Below are positions 27,401 through 36,628 of a stretch of 64,000 nt of DNA, piece by piece. The stretch's first letter is position 1, and the number at the start of each line of letters is the position of its first letter. Under the pieces are notes generated by a model. That model was not told the origin of the DNA and searched no databases. It was given only the letters and a program-made list of their open reading frames with translations. Source of the DNA: CAG-273 sp963929915 (GTDB lineage: Bacteria > Bacillota > Clostridia > TANB77 > CAG-508); assembly GCA_963929915.1 (NCBI GenBank), contig CAWVJY010000001.1, positions 1 through 64,000 of the forward strand, in the 5' to 3' direction. The translations under genes were made by a program, and so were the position numbers.

Positions 27401-28895
27401 TTGGTTTTTCTGGATTGACAAAAGTACTAAATTCGTCAATTACCTCATGATTTTTTACTTTCATAATTCCTATTTCTGTAATTTTTTCGGTTCTAAAAGA
27501 AAAACCAGTTGTTTCTAAGTCAAGCACACAATAGGTAGCATCTTCCATATTTTGTCCTTTGGAAAAAGAAACACTAGGAGTTTTATCTGGAGCTAAATAT
27601 GCTTCTACTCCATAAATTACTTTTAAATCTGGATGATCTTTTTCTAAGTATTTATGTGCATCTGGAAAAGCTTGTACTACACCATGGTCTGTAATAGCAA
27701 TAGACTTCATTCCCCATTTTACGGCACGTTTTAATAAATCTTTTACAGCAGTCATACCATCCATTTGGCTCATTTGTGTGTGCATATGAAGTTCTACTCT
27801 TTTTACTTTTGCTTCATCTTTTCTAGTTTCTTTCTTTAAACCTGTTGACTCAATAATAACATTAGCAATAACTCCCAATTCTTTTGCAAATGGATCAAAT
27901 TGAGCAGTACCATTTACTTTTACTCCTTTTGCTCCTGTTAATCTTTTCATAACCTCTTTTTGTTTATCCGCTTCTACAAAAGCCTTACAAGTAATTGTAC
28001 TAGAACCATCATATAAATCAAAAGTTACTAAAAATTTGCCAGATTTCAATTCTCTTGCATCTGTATTGAGTACTTCCCCATCTAATAATACTTTTCCACT
28101 ATCTACCGATAGGTCTATAATTTTCGATAACTCTTCTTTAATCTTTAAGCTTCTTCCATAAATAAGAGGAGTTTCTTCTTTTGGTTCTTCTGGTATTGGT
28201 GCCTCTGGCATCGGCATAGAAGAACTAGTTGCAGAATTTGCAGAATTTCCGCCTGTAGGTTTAGCTTGTCCTTTTACCGCTTGTTCTGGATTTGCTTCTG
28301 CATTTTCTAAGGCTTGTTCTTGTGCTTCTTTTTGAGCAAGTAAAATAGCTTGTTTTTCAAGTTCTCTTGCATGCTCATGATATTTTTCTATCATTTCTTC
28401 GGTAATTTCTTCTTGGTAAGTTACAACATAGTTTTTATGATATAAATCCTTTAATTTCGTAGCTAGTATTTTATCAAAGCCCCTAGCTTCTAATACGGCT
28501 TTTCCCTTCATAGCTAATTTTACAATTATCTTATTATCTTGAATGCTAATATTACTATTTTTTAGTAAAGCTTTTGTTAAAGGATGTTTATATGCCATAT
28601 ACTCTACAATGTCTTTCCATTCCGCTTCTATCTTCTGATTAAAATCGGTTTCTATGCTTTCGTCTGCATCTATTTTAATATCTACTTGCTTAAAACCAAA
28701 TCTTTTATTTAAATACTTTTCAAAGTCAGTTAAATCTTTCATTAAAATGGTAGAAGTTACTTTTAATTTAATTTCTAAAGTATTTGTTTTTTTATAGATA
28801 TTTACACATACTACTTTAGCTTCACTTAATGCAAAGCTATTAGAATCATAATCTTTAAATACTTGTTTTACAGTCTTTAGTTCTTTTTCTTCCAT
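24474..28895 (-). CDS. polC: DNA polymerase III alpha subunit, PolC type
   Basis: This is the Gram-positive replicative polymerase, 1473 residues, full length. Domain order: N-terminal domain to about residue 200 with a Gln/Ala/Glu linker, an OB domain (about 245-345), the first PHP segment RVELHMHTQMSQMDG (about 366), an inserted DnaQ-like 3'-5' exonuclease starting CVLDLETTGFS (about 453) with ALDDVDTT, the second PHP part, a zinc finger CPNCKYSDF...CPKCGHKL (about 943), the catalytic PDIDLNFSGEYQ (about 995), then fingers and a duplex-binding C-terminus (HHH-like LNSIPGLGTVAAEGI). PolC is restricted to Bacillota and a few relatives, which supports the taxonomic call. The ATG has TAGAGGGTAC upstream, a weak ribosome binding site. 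It is free of frameshifts. Confidence 0.97.
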   Translation of the reverse strand: MEEKELKTVKQVFKDYDSNSFALSEAKVVCVNIYKKTNTLEIKLKVTSTILMKDLTDFEKYLNKRFGFKQVDIKIDADESIETDFNQKIEAEWKDIVEYMAYKHPLTKALLKNSNISIQDNKIIVKLAMKGKAVLEARGFDKILATKLKDLYHKNYVVTYQEEITEEMIEKYHEHARELEKQAILLAQKEAQEQALENAEANPEQAVKGQAKPTGGNSANSATSSSMPMPEAPIPEEPKEETPLIYGRSLKIKEELSKIIDLSVDSGKVLLDGEVLNTDARELKSGKFLVTFDLYDGSSTITCKAFVEADKQKEVMKRLTGAKGVKVNGTAQFDPFAKELGVIANVIIESTGLKKETRKDEAKVKRVELHMHTQMSQMDGMTAVKDLLKRAVKWGMKSIAITDHGVVQAFPDAHKYLEKDHPDLKVIYGVEAYLAPDKTPSVSFSKGQNMEDATYCVLDLETTGFSFRTEKITEIGIMKVKNHEVIDEFSTFVNPEKPIPQRVVEVTNITDEMVKDAPTIEEVLPKVLEFIGDSVLVAHNADFDIGFLKYNAGELGLKLGNTYIDTLRLAKDLFPEYKKYKLGIIAENLGIKVEVAHRALDDVDTTVKVFNVMLDMLKEKGVITLDDIDTKLSGSADYKSLPTYHAIILAKDYVGLRNLYKLISLSHLHYFYKKPRILKSLYKKYSEGLILGSACEAGELYRAIIAGKTDEELEEIASDYDYLEIQPIGNNMFMVRNETVKSVEDLQDINRKIVALGEKLQKPVVATCDVHFMDPQDEIYRRILMAGQGYDDADEQAPLYLRTTEEMLKEFEYLGEEKAYEVVVTNTNKIADMCEKISPISPEKCPPYIEGCEETIKTIAYKKAHELYGDPLPELVQTRLDKELNSIIKNGFSVMYIIAQKLVWKSNEDGYIVGSRGSVGSSFVANMTGITEVNSLPPHYRCPNCKYSDFTDYGYLCGFDLPDKDCPKCGHKLIKDGIDIPFETFLGFNGDKEPDIDLNFSGEYQAKAHRYTEVIFGKGTTFKAGTVGTVADKTAYGYVKKYYEERGIPVSNAEVLRLSQGCTGIKRTTGQHPGGIIVVPKGREIYEFTPVQHPADDPNSDIITTHFDYHSIDQNLLKLDILGHDDPTMIRMLYDITGIDPTKVPLDDKETMSIFSSTKALGVTPEQIKSEVGSYGIPEFGTKFVRGMLVDTKPTTFDELIRISGLSHGTDVWLGNAQTLIEEGTVTLQDAICCRDDIMIYLIKMGLDPNKAFKIMETVRKGKALKDPEKWEEFKSIMKEHDVPDWYIKSCEKIKYMFPKAHAAAYVTNAFRIAWFKVHKPAAYYTAYYTIRADEFDSDIMCYGEERVKNKMKEIDLAGNSATTKDKNMYAILELVLEMYERGIKFLPIDLYASHATKFKMESETEIRPPLNSIPGLGTVAAEGIDEAKKDGKFMSIDDMKIRSKIGKSVIELLQKVGCLKGMSQSNQMSLFG

Positions 28896-28978
28896 TTTAG
28901 TACCCTCTATTTATAGTTTTATAGATAAAGATACTATATCATTTTCAATCTCATTTTTCAAGATTAATTCTTTCATTT

Positions 28979-29317
28979 TCATGATGCAATTTTATCTAAA
29001 ACTATATATATTACTTGCTTTATAGTAGGTTTTATATTTTCATAAAAATTTGAGTATTGTTTTAGATTATTATTCCTATTATACATCACAATAGTTGCAT
29101 AATTAATGTTACTTCTAATATCATTCACATCCTTTTGATATTTCTCTGCTACAATTGGATAAATTTCTTTTTTTAAATTTAATATGCCTTCTATTTCCCT
29201 ATTAATAATAATATATAAACATTCTGAAAGATATAATGTCCCACATAAAGAGATATCATATCCTAAGTTTATTAGTTCTTTTTTTATTTTTTCTCTTATT
29301 TCGTTTGAATGGTTCAT
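28979..29317 (-). CDS. Stand-alone Spo0A C-terminal (DNA-binding) domain protein
   Basis: The 112-residue product follows the Spo0A_C pattern: an INLGYDISLCGTLYLSECLY opening (compare LHxIGVPAHIKGYxYLREAI in Spo0A), then LKKEIYPIVAEKYQKDVNDI and RSNINYATIVMYNR in the position of the ITKxLYPxIAxxxxTTxSRVERAIRHAI recognition helices, and ENIKPTIKQVIYIVLDKIAS at the end. It has no receiver domain, so phosphorylation would not control it directly. It starts 2 bp after the ABC permease stop, so it belongs to the response regulator-kinase-ABC transporter operon. It may be an operon-specific regulator derived from Spo0A. Residues for the 0A box are not verifiable by eye. Confidence 0.6.
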   Translation of the reverse strand: MNHSNEIREKIKKELINLGYDISLCGTLYLSECLYIIINREIEGILNLKKEIYPIVAEKYQKDVNDIRSNINYATIVMYNRNNNLKQYSNFYENIKPTIKQVIYIVLDKIAS

Positions 29318-29319
29318 AA

Positions 29320-31873
29320 CTAGTTTCTCCTATTTTCATCTTTTATTATTTCTATTATATGATTTGTTTTTAATTTCTTATTTAAATATAGCATCATAAT
29401 AAATAAAATCACTCCTAATAAAGCTAACACAATTCCCATTTCTATAACTGGCATTTTAAAAGTATATAAATAATAAAAAGGTTCTAAGAAATATATAATA
29501 TAATTGACAAAAATGCTAAAGCATCCGCCTAAAACAAAACTAATACTTAAATATGTTAGATATTCTAAAAAAGATATTTTTAGGAATTGTTTTTTAGTCA
29601 TCCCTAAAGTATTTAAAATAGCAAAATTTTTACTTTTATTTTCTATATCATTTGACAAGGTATTTACTATGTTACTAATTGTTACTACTACAATCAATAT
29701 TGTGAAACTATAGAGAAATAATTGTGTTATTCTTTTTTGATTTATCATAGAATCACTGTTTATATAATTAATAGTGATTTCATAGTCTTTTAAATTATTT
29801 TTAGCTTTGAGCTGTTCTATGGTGTTCTCTAATGCTTCTTTATTAGTAGTATGAACAAATAACGAGAAACCTTTCTTTTCTAAGCTATCTCTACTATCTA
29901 ATTTTTCTGGAAGTAATTTGTAAGCAATATCATTTAAGGTATTTTCATTAACAATAATATATAAATTCGGAGCAATATCATTATATACAACCTGACTTGG
30001 TAATTCATGAACTACTTTAGTTATTTCTATATCTACTTTATTCTGATTATCTCCGTATTACTTCAGTACTTGATTGGATTATATCTGCACTACTATTTAA
30101 AATTTCATTAATGTTAGGTCCAATTGTAGTATTCTTACTATACTGATAAAACGTAATTTTGTCTTTTTCTTGATAGTTAGTCATAGGAATTCCTTTTAAG
30201 CCTCTTAATTCTGTTGGACTACAATTAAATAAGATACATTGTCCATCTTCTAATTTATGTAGTCCCAATTGCTTCAAAAGATTATTCTGACTTTCTGATG
30301 AGAGAGCATAAATTTGACAATTAAATTCATTTTCAGATAATCCATTATTGATTTCTAAGCCTTGATTAATCACTTGTTGTAATGATGAATTAAGCATTTC
30401 TTTTGGTAAAGTAATATATCCACTGATATAGGAATATCCAACAGCTTCCAGAATTCCATCTGTATTTTTTACTGCTTCTTCTACTTCTTCAAAATAATCT
30501 CTTTTTAATATATCTATATTGCCATTAAAAGAAGTCTTTATGAGGCCATGAAAATGATTTAATATATAGCCTTGTGTAAATAGAAACAAGAAAATGCTAA
30601 TACTAATTGTAATAATCATACTTGCATATCTACTTTTATTTTGTTTTCTAAATCGATATGCTAATAATATTTCCGCACTATTTTCTTGAAAAGTATGTTT
30701 CTTCATTTTTTTACTTGTTTTTACTCCTCTTAATTCTTCTATGATAGATACTTTACTAGCTTTAATTGCAGGTTTTAATATTGCTACATAAGTTGTTATA
30801 ACAGTCAACAAAATAGCAAATAATAATTTGAGATAAGGTATACTCAAAATTAAGGAAGATTCTGTCACTAAATTTATGTAGTTAATAGTAATTGTAATTA
30901 ATAAAATAGATAAAAGAATTCCAAATGGAATCGCTATTAAGAGCAAAATGGTAGCTTCCCAGAATATAATAGAAAAAATTTGTTTTTTTGTAGCTCCAAT
31001 GGAATGTAAATTAGCAAATTCTTTTTTTCTTTCTTCCACCGATAAGTTGAAAATCGAATAGATAATAACAATAGCGATCACAACAATAAGTACAACTATA
31101 CATCCTGTCATTCCAATTATTTTTAAATCTTCTTCACTATTCATATTCCATATATTAGAATAGTGTAACAAATCTTCATTATATTGAATGTTATCTTGTT
31201 TTTTAGCATCATTCTCATATAATTTTAAAACATCAGCAATTTGTTCTGTGTACACATAGGTATCATGAATATTTTGATAAACAATGCTTGCGTCTACAAT
31301 ATCTGTATCATTTAAATTTTCTCCTAAACAAGTAATTGCTGCTATTTCACTATATTGAAAAGAGATCTTTTCAAAAGAAGGCGGTTGCATTATACCTACT
31401 ATCTGATATTCTTTTTGTATATCATTTATAGTAATATTTATTTTTTCTCCCAAATCTATTAAGTTAGAACTAACAACAATTTCATTTATGTTATTTGGTA
31501 AACGTCCGTTTATAAGCTGAATCTTTAAATTTTGCATTGCCGTTTCATTATATGCCTTTAAAATAATATGTTGTTCATTTGTTTCTTTCCAATAATTTTC
31601 AGCAGACACTCCTATTGTTTGTACCACAGCTACTTGTTTTATATCACTATTTTCTTTCAGAGCATATATCTTTCCATATGGAATATTTTCAAATCTAGCT
31701 TCCCAATTATTACTATCTCTTTGTATAGATATCATATATTCTTGATACACATGAAATAACAATAATATACTACTAAGCAAAATAGTGACAATCACAATAG
31801 CTATTATACTAGTAATTGTTCTTTTCTTATTTTGTATTAAATATCTTTTAGCAAGATTCTTATAGATTTCCAT
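29320..31873 (-). pseudogene. FtsX-type ABC transporter permease, one frameshift
   Basis: The large permease (about 850 residues restored) has an N-terminal helix, a long extracytoplasmic MacB-like domain, three helices with the FtsX motif VEERKKEFANLHSIGATKKQ (about residue 280), a second helix and extracytoplasmic domain, then a second FtsX unit with DIENKSKNFAILNTLGMTKKQ. The frame 31873-30047 ends SSTEVIRR; restoring one base at about 30055 continues into GDNQNKVDIEITKVVHELP and joins the frame that ends at 29320. The layout (two-component system, ATPase, large permease) resembles peptide-antibiotic sensing and detoxification transporters of the Bce/MacB type. The indel may be a sequence error. 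Confidence 0.75.
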
Positions 31874-31875
31874 TT

Positions 31876-32559
31876 TTACCTCTCATTCATTTTTTTATCA
31901 AATACTATCTTTCCATCTTCTAGTTTGATTATCCTATCTGCTCCCAAGGCAAGTTGTTCATTGTGTGTTACCATTAAAATAGTTTGATGATATTTCCTAT
32001 TAGAATATTTTAAATAAGAAAAAATTGTTTTAGAATTTTTACTATCTAGGTTTCCGGTTGGTTCATCTGCCAATATAATAGATGGTTCCATCATTAAAGC
32101 TCTTCCTATTGCTACTTTTTGTTGTTGTCCTCCAGATAACTGATTTGGCTTAAAATTTGCTTTATCTTCTAGTTCTAATACTTTCATTATCTCTTTTAGT
32201 TTTTCTTGGTTTTGTTTATGATCTAATAAGAGTGGTAATTCTAAATTTTCTTGTACAGTTAAAATAGGAACAAGATTATAAAATTGATAAATAAAACCTA
32301 TTTGTCTTCTTCTAAAAATAGTCATTTTTTCTTCTCCTAATTTTGATAAATCTGTATTTTCAATAAATATTTTTCCTTCCGTTGGCTTTTCCAATCCTGC
32401 TATTATATGTAATAAAGTAGATTTTCCGCTTCCACTTGCACCTACAATTGCTACAAATTCTCCTCTGTTTATGCTTAGTGAAATATTGTCTAAAGCAATT
32501 ACTTTAGTATTATCTTGTCCATACACTTTTGACAAATTTTCTATTTTTAAAATTTCCAC
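31876..32559 (-). CDS. ABC transporter ATP-binding protein
   Basis: A 227-residue ATPase of the MacB/LolD/BceA type: Walker A GASGSGKSTLLH, Q-loop YQFYNLVP, signature LSGGQQQKVAIGR, Walker B ILADEPTGNLDS, H-loop VTHN. I choose the GTG at 32559-32557 (VEILKIENLSKVYG), because AAAGGAG lies 8 bp upstream; the open frame extends 13 codons further into the leader. It overlaps nothing and is followed 2 bp later by the FtsX permease, with which it forms one transporter. Confidence 0.9.
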   Translation of the reverse strand: MEILKIENLSKVYGQDNTKVIALDNISLSINRGEFVAIVGASGSGKSTLLHIIAGLEKPTEGKIFIENTDLSKLGEEKMTIFRRRQIGFIYQFYNLVPILTVQENLELPLLLDHKQNQEKLKEIMKVLELEDKANFKPNQLSGGQQQKVAIGRALMMEPSIILADEPTGNLDSKNSKTIFSYLKYSNRKYHQTILMVTHNEQLALGADRIIKLEDGKIVFDKKMNER

Positions 32560-32642
32560 TTCTAAAACTCCTTTCAATATTTTATAATTGTATAACAAGC
32601 AAGTGACTTTAAAATGACAATAAAAAAATAGACTTATTTTGT

Positions 32643-33749
32643 CTATTTTGGAAAACGAATAATAAATTTGGTACCTTGTTCTATTTCACTTTCTACCTGT
32701 ATTTCTCCATTTTGTGCTATTATAATGTCTTTTGCCAAGGATAATCCAATACCAAAGCTATCCACATTGGCATTTTTTCCTTTATAAAATCTATCAAAAA
32801 TATGAGGTAAATCTTCTTTACTAATGCCACATCCTTTATCTTGAATAATTATCTCTGCAAAAAGAGGATTTTCTTTACAATACACATAAATTTCTGTTTC
32901 ATTTTCAGAATGTTCACTAGCATTTTTTAAAATATTGATAAATGCCTCTGTAGTCCATTTAAAATCTCCTGTTATTGTTATTGATTGATTTTCTTGTATT
33001 TTAATAGTTTGATTTTTAATTTCTAATAGAATTTCTAAATTTTGAAGCGCAGCTTGTAAGACTTCTTGTATAGATATTTGTTCTTTTTTTAACTTGACCG
33101 TTTTTGTATCCAATTGTGCCATTTTTAATAAGCTTTCTACAAGCCATCTCATTTTATCTAATTGCTTAGATATATTATAAAGTAACTGTCTATCTTTTTC
33201 TTCTAGTTTTATATCGTCTTTTAACAATGAATCTACAGAAATTGTTAAGGAGAGAAGCGGAGTTCTTAGTTGATGGGAAATATCAGATAAATAATTAGCT
33301 AGTTTCTTTTTATCAGTTGCAACTTCCTCTCCATATTCCTGTAACTGTATCATAGTTTGGTATAATTCATTTTGAAATGCACTAAATAAACTTTTATCCA
33401 TTTCGTTTACTGTAAATTGATAATTCCTTTGTCGAATATTTTCAATATTTTTTAGAATATCTTGATATCTTGCTTTTTCTTTTTTATCTTTTAAGTATGA
33501 AATAATTATCCAAATTATATTGGTCAATATAACAAAGGCAATCGCCAAAAAAATATATAGATTAGTTTGTTTTTCTATTTCATAAATAGCAATTGTTTCA
33601 TTTAAACTTAGTTGATAATAATCAAAAATAATTTTTATATACGTTTTAGTAACAAATTGAAACAAAAATACAATGCTAATGCTAAATAACAAAACTATAA
33701 TAAATGCAATTGCTATTTGATTTCTTGTTTTCTCATTTTTACTTTTCAA
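32643..33749 (-). CDS. Sensor histidine kinase with short extracytoplasmic loop
   Basis: The 368-residue kinase has two transmembrane helices (about residues 12-33 and 64-86) separated by only about 30 residues, a coiled linker, the dimerisation helix with phospho-accepting His in SDISHQLRTPLLSL (about residue 158), the N box NILKNASEHS, G1 DKGCGISKEDLPH, F box FDRFYKG and G2 GIGLSLAKD. Such short-loop kinases usually detect membrane stress or work through a partner ABC transporter, fitting the ABC genes just downstream. The TTG at 33749 overlaps the restored end of the response regulator gene. Confidence 0.88.
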   Translation of the reverse strand: MKSKNEKTRNQIAIAFIIVLLFSISIVFLFQFVTKTYIKIIFDYYQLSLNETIAIYEIEKQTNLYIFLAIAFVILTNIIWIIISYLKDKKEKARYQDILKNIENIRQRNYQFTVNEMDKSLFSAFQNELYQTMIQLQEYGEEVATDKKKLANYLSDISHQLRTPLLSLTISVDSLLKDDIKLEEKDRQLLYNISKQLDKMRWLVESLLKMAQLDTKTVKLKKEQISIQEVLQAALQNLEILLEIKNQTIKIQENQSITITGDFKWTTEAFINILKNASEHSENETEIYVYCKENPLFAEIIIQDKGCGISKEDLPHIFDRFYKGKNANVDSFGIGLSLAKDIIIAQNGEIQVESEIEQGTKFIIRFPK

Positions 33750-33751
33750 TT

Positions 33752-34408
33752 TTATATCCGTATCCCCCTTACTGTTTTTATGATAGTAGGATTTTCTGGA
33801 TCATCTTCAATTTTCTTTCTTAAACGTTTCATATAAACAGTTAATGTATTATCATTTACAAAATTATTTGTGTTATCCCATATTTCATTCAAAATATATG
33901 TTCTTGTTAATAGTCTTCCTCTATTTTCTACTAGTATAGATAACAATCGATATTCAAGAGCAGTTAAAGTAATCGGCTTATTATTTTTATACACAATATT
34001 GTTATTTTCATCAAATTGTATATTTCCTATATTAATAGTTGATTTTATTTCATTTCTTTTTAATACTTTTTTAATTCTATACAATAATTCTCTCATTCTA
34101 AAAGATTTAATAATATAATCTTCTGCTTCCAATTCTAAACCTCTAATCACATCTTCTTCTGAGCTTTTAGCAGTTAAAAAAATAACTGGAATATTAAATC
34201 TTGTCTTATTGTTAGCATAGAAATCCATACCATTTCCATCAGGTAATGCAATATCCATTAAAATCAAGTCAAAAGAATTTTGCCCAATTAAGTTTTCTGC
34301 CTGCTTTAGAGAAAAAGCAAGTGTAACTTCTAAGTTTTCACTTTCTAAAAAATTTTTTATTCCTTTTGCAAGATTTTCATCATCTTCTATAAAAAGAATT
34401 TTTTTCAT
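33752..34408 (-). CDS. OmpR-family response regulator, C-terminal codons frameshifted
   Basis: Receiver domain (residues 1-120): acidic pair EDD at 8-10, phospho-acceptor Asp52 in LILMDIALPDGNG, Thr79 in FLTAKSSEED, and Lys101. The invariant Pro after that Lys is Ser here (IIKSFRMRE). A winged-helix domain follows, with LTALEYRLLSILVENRGRLLTR and VNDNTLTVYMKRLRKKIEDD. The frame ends KTVRGIRI; removing one G from the GGGGG run at about 33767 restores the family ending VRGYGYKIEK, with a stop at 33741-33739 overlapping the kinase start. It pairs with the kinase and probably controls the ABC transporter operon. Confidence 0.88.
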   Translation of the reverse strand: MKKILFIEDDENLAKGIKNFLESENLEVTLAFSLKQAENLIGQNSFDLILMDIALPDGNGMDFYANNKTRFNIPVIFLTAKSSEEDVIRGLELEAEDYIIKSFRMRELLYRIKKVLKRNEIKSTINIGNIQFDENNNIVYKNNKPITLTALEYRLLSILVENRGRLLTRTYILNEIWDNTNNFVNDNTLTVYMKRLRKKIEDDPENPTIIKTVRGIRI

Positions 34409-34458
34409 TTTGATAACATCCTACTTTATATTAAATTTTCTTTATAGGTTTATTGTAT

Positions 34459-35721
34459 CTAAAACACCCTTAACACATCATTATACGTAACAATAATAGA
34501 TAAGCCAATTAAAAGCATAAAACCAATCATTTGAATGGTAAGTTCTGTTTGTTGTTTCATAGGCTTTCTTCGAATTGCCTCAATTAATAAAATGACAATT
34601 TTACCTCCATCTAATGGTGGGAATGGTAATAGATTGGTAAATCCCAAAGAAATAGAAACTAGTGCCAAAATATAAATAAAATCTGCAAATCCATTGGTTT
34701 GTGCAACTACCTCACCAATTCCAACAGGCCCCATCATTTGATCTATAGATACATTTCCTGTAAATAATAATTTTAAATTATCTACAATAGAAAAAGCAAA
34801 TTCTCCTGTTTCAAAAAAGGCATAATATACGTTATTGCCAAAATTGTTTTCTGCCAATTTTAAATATACACCTAAATAATAATTAGCACGTACTTCTGGA
34901 GTAATACTTAAGTCTAATGTTTCTCCGTTTCTTTCTATGGTAAACTTAAGTACTTCTCCTATGTTTTGATTAATTTCTTCTACTAATTTTTGTGCATCAC
35001 CTTGTACTTCTACTCCATTTACAGAAAGAATAACATCTTTTGTCTCTAAACCTTGCATATCCGCTGGGCTATTTGGATAAATAGCTGCAATTTCAGTATT
35101 TAGTTCTCCTGCTCCTGAAATAGCAATTCCCGTGTAATTATATTGTTCTGTCATAGGTTCTAATTGTAAAGTTTTTTCTTTTCCATTTCTTTCAATTACT
35201 ACTTCTAAGGTTTCTCCATTACAGTTTTGTAATGCTTCATCTAAATCTGCTTTATAAAAAATAGTTTTACCATTTACTTTTAGTATTTTATCTCCTGACA
35301 TAAGTCCTACTTGCTGTGCACTTGTGTCTGGTATAACAGAATCCACATAATTAGAAACATTATTTCCTGTAAAGCTCATTAAAACAAAATATACAAGTAA
35401 AGCAAAAATAATATTAACTAATCCACCTGCAGCAACTACTGCAATTCTTTTTGGTATGCTTGCCTTACTAAAAGAACCTTCTTCTTCAGAACGTTCTTCT
35501 TCACCTTCCATACTAACAAATCCCCCTAGTGGAATCAGTCTTAAGGCATATTTCGTTTCTTTTCCTTGTTTTTTCCAAACAGTAGGACCAAATCCAATAG
35601 CAAATTCATTTACTTTAATTTTGCATAATTTTGCTATTAAAAAATGTCCACCTTCATGAATAAATACAAGAAAACCTAATATAAAAATGATTTTTAAAGC
35701 TGCAATAATAAATGATATCAA
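34459..35721 (-). CDS. rseP: Site-2 metalloprotease RseP/RasP with two PDZ domains
   Basis: A 420-residue intramembrane zinc protease that cleaves anti-sigma factors and signal-peptide remnants. The zinc motif HEGGH lies at residues 22-26 in the first helix, and the third ligand in LLPFPPLDGGKIV near residue 365. Two PDZ domains sit in between (SVIPDTSAQQVGLMSGDKIL and AIYPNSPADMQGLETKDVIL), where many Gram-positive RasP proteins have one. It is last in the pyrH-frr-uppS-cdsA-rseP series, a conserved order. SigH-type sporulation and envelope-stress factors are likely indirect clients. Confidence 0.93.
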   Translation of the reverse strand: MISFIIAALKIIFILGFLVFIHEGGHFLIAKLCKIKVNEFAIGFGPTVWKKQGKETKYALRLIPLGGFVSMEGEEERSEEEGSFSKASIPKRIAVVAAGGLVNIIFALLVYFVLMSFTGNNVSNYVDSVIPDTSAQQVGLMSGDKILKVNGKTIFYKADLDEALQNCNGETLEVVIERNGKEKTLQLEPMTEQYNYTGIAISGAGELNTEIAAIYPNSPADMQGLETKDVILSVNGVEVQGDAQKLVEEINQNIGEVLKFTIERNGETLDLSITPEVRANYYLGVYLKLAENNFGNNVYYAFFETGEFAFSIVDNLKLLFTGNVSIDQMMGPVGIGEVVAQTNGFADFIYILALVSISLGFTNLLPFPPLDGGKIVILLIEAIRRKPMKQQTELTIQMIGFMLLIGLSIIVTYNDVLRVF

Positions 35722-35799
35722 ATAAAATTCTCCTTTATATTTGTATAAATTTATGTAAATAACTTTTATATAATAAATTTAATTTTATTGTTCACTTTC

Positions 35800-36612
35800 T
35801 TATAATAACATAAATAAAAAGTAAGCAAATGGTGCTATAAATACAATACTGTCAATTCTATCTAACATTCCACCATGACCAGGAATTAAATTACTAAAAT
35901 CTTTAATTCCTGTATACCTTTTTACAGAGGATGCTGCTAAATCTCCAATTTGACTTAAAACACTTAATACTATAGTAATAATAGCAACATAAAGGTATGA
36001 AAACTCTACATGGAAGATTGCTTGGCAAGCCCATGTATATAACATAGTCATTGCAACAGCTCCTACTATTCCACCAATACATCCTTCTATTGTTTTATAA
36101 GGACTAATTTTTGTAAAATAATGCTTTCCAATTTTTTTTCCAATTACAAAAGCAAAAATGTCGGTTCCCCATGCACTAAGGAATAAAAACCAAATTAAAA
36201 ATTTTCCGTTTGGTAAGTTTTCGCGAATAATGGAAATAAACATTAAAAATATAACAATATAGCAAATTCCAAAAAAGGTAACTGCAATATCTACTATATT
36301 TACTTTCAAATTGGTAATAATGGCATATAAAAATAAAATTAGGAAAGTAATTGGAAGTAATGCTCCTATTATTTTTAATACCCAAGTTAATGGCACCACA
36401 TGAATAAAACAAATAAGAACTGCTGCCAAATATCCAATCCAACTAACAGGATTTGCTTTTTCTCCATGCCTAAACGCTTTGTAAAATTCATGTAAACTCA
36501 TAATAGCAATAATGGAAATGGCAATATCTACTACATACTGGTTGCCAAAAATTAATATAATGGCAACAATGGGAAATAGTATTAACCCTGATAGTAATCT
36601 TGTAACATTCAT
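35800..36612 (-). CDS. cdsA: Phosphatidate cytidylyltransferase CdsA
   Basis: CdsA makes CDP-diacylglycerol from phosphatidate and CTP, feeding PgsA at 56.6 kb. The protein is about 270 residues with eight or so hydrophobic segments and the C-terminal signature SVKRYTGIKDFSNLIPGHGGM followed by DRIDS. The start ATG at 36612 (MNVTRLLSGLILFP) has AAGGAAAC upstream. The open frame runs 23 codons further back, overlapping uppS, but that part has no ribosome binding site. It is the fourth gene in the pyrH operon, 16 bp after uppS. Confidence 0.92.
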   Translation of the reverse strand: MNVTRLLSGLILFPIVAIILIFGNQYVVDIAISIIAIMSLHEFYKAFRHGEKANPVSWIGYLAAVLICFIHVVPLTWVLKIIGALLPITFLILFLYAIITNLKVNIVDIAVTFFGICYIVIFLMFISIIRENLPNGKFLIWFLFLSAWGTDIFAFVIGKKIGKHYFTKISPYKTIEGCIGGIVGAVAMTMLYTWACQAIFHVEFSYLYVAIITIVLSVLSQIGDLAASSVKRYTGIKDFSNLIPGHGGMLDRIDSIVFIAPFAYFLFMLL

Positions 36613-36628
36613 TTTTTTGTTTCCTTTC

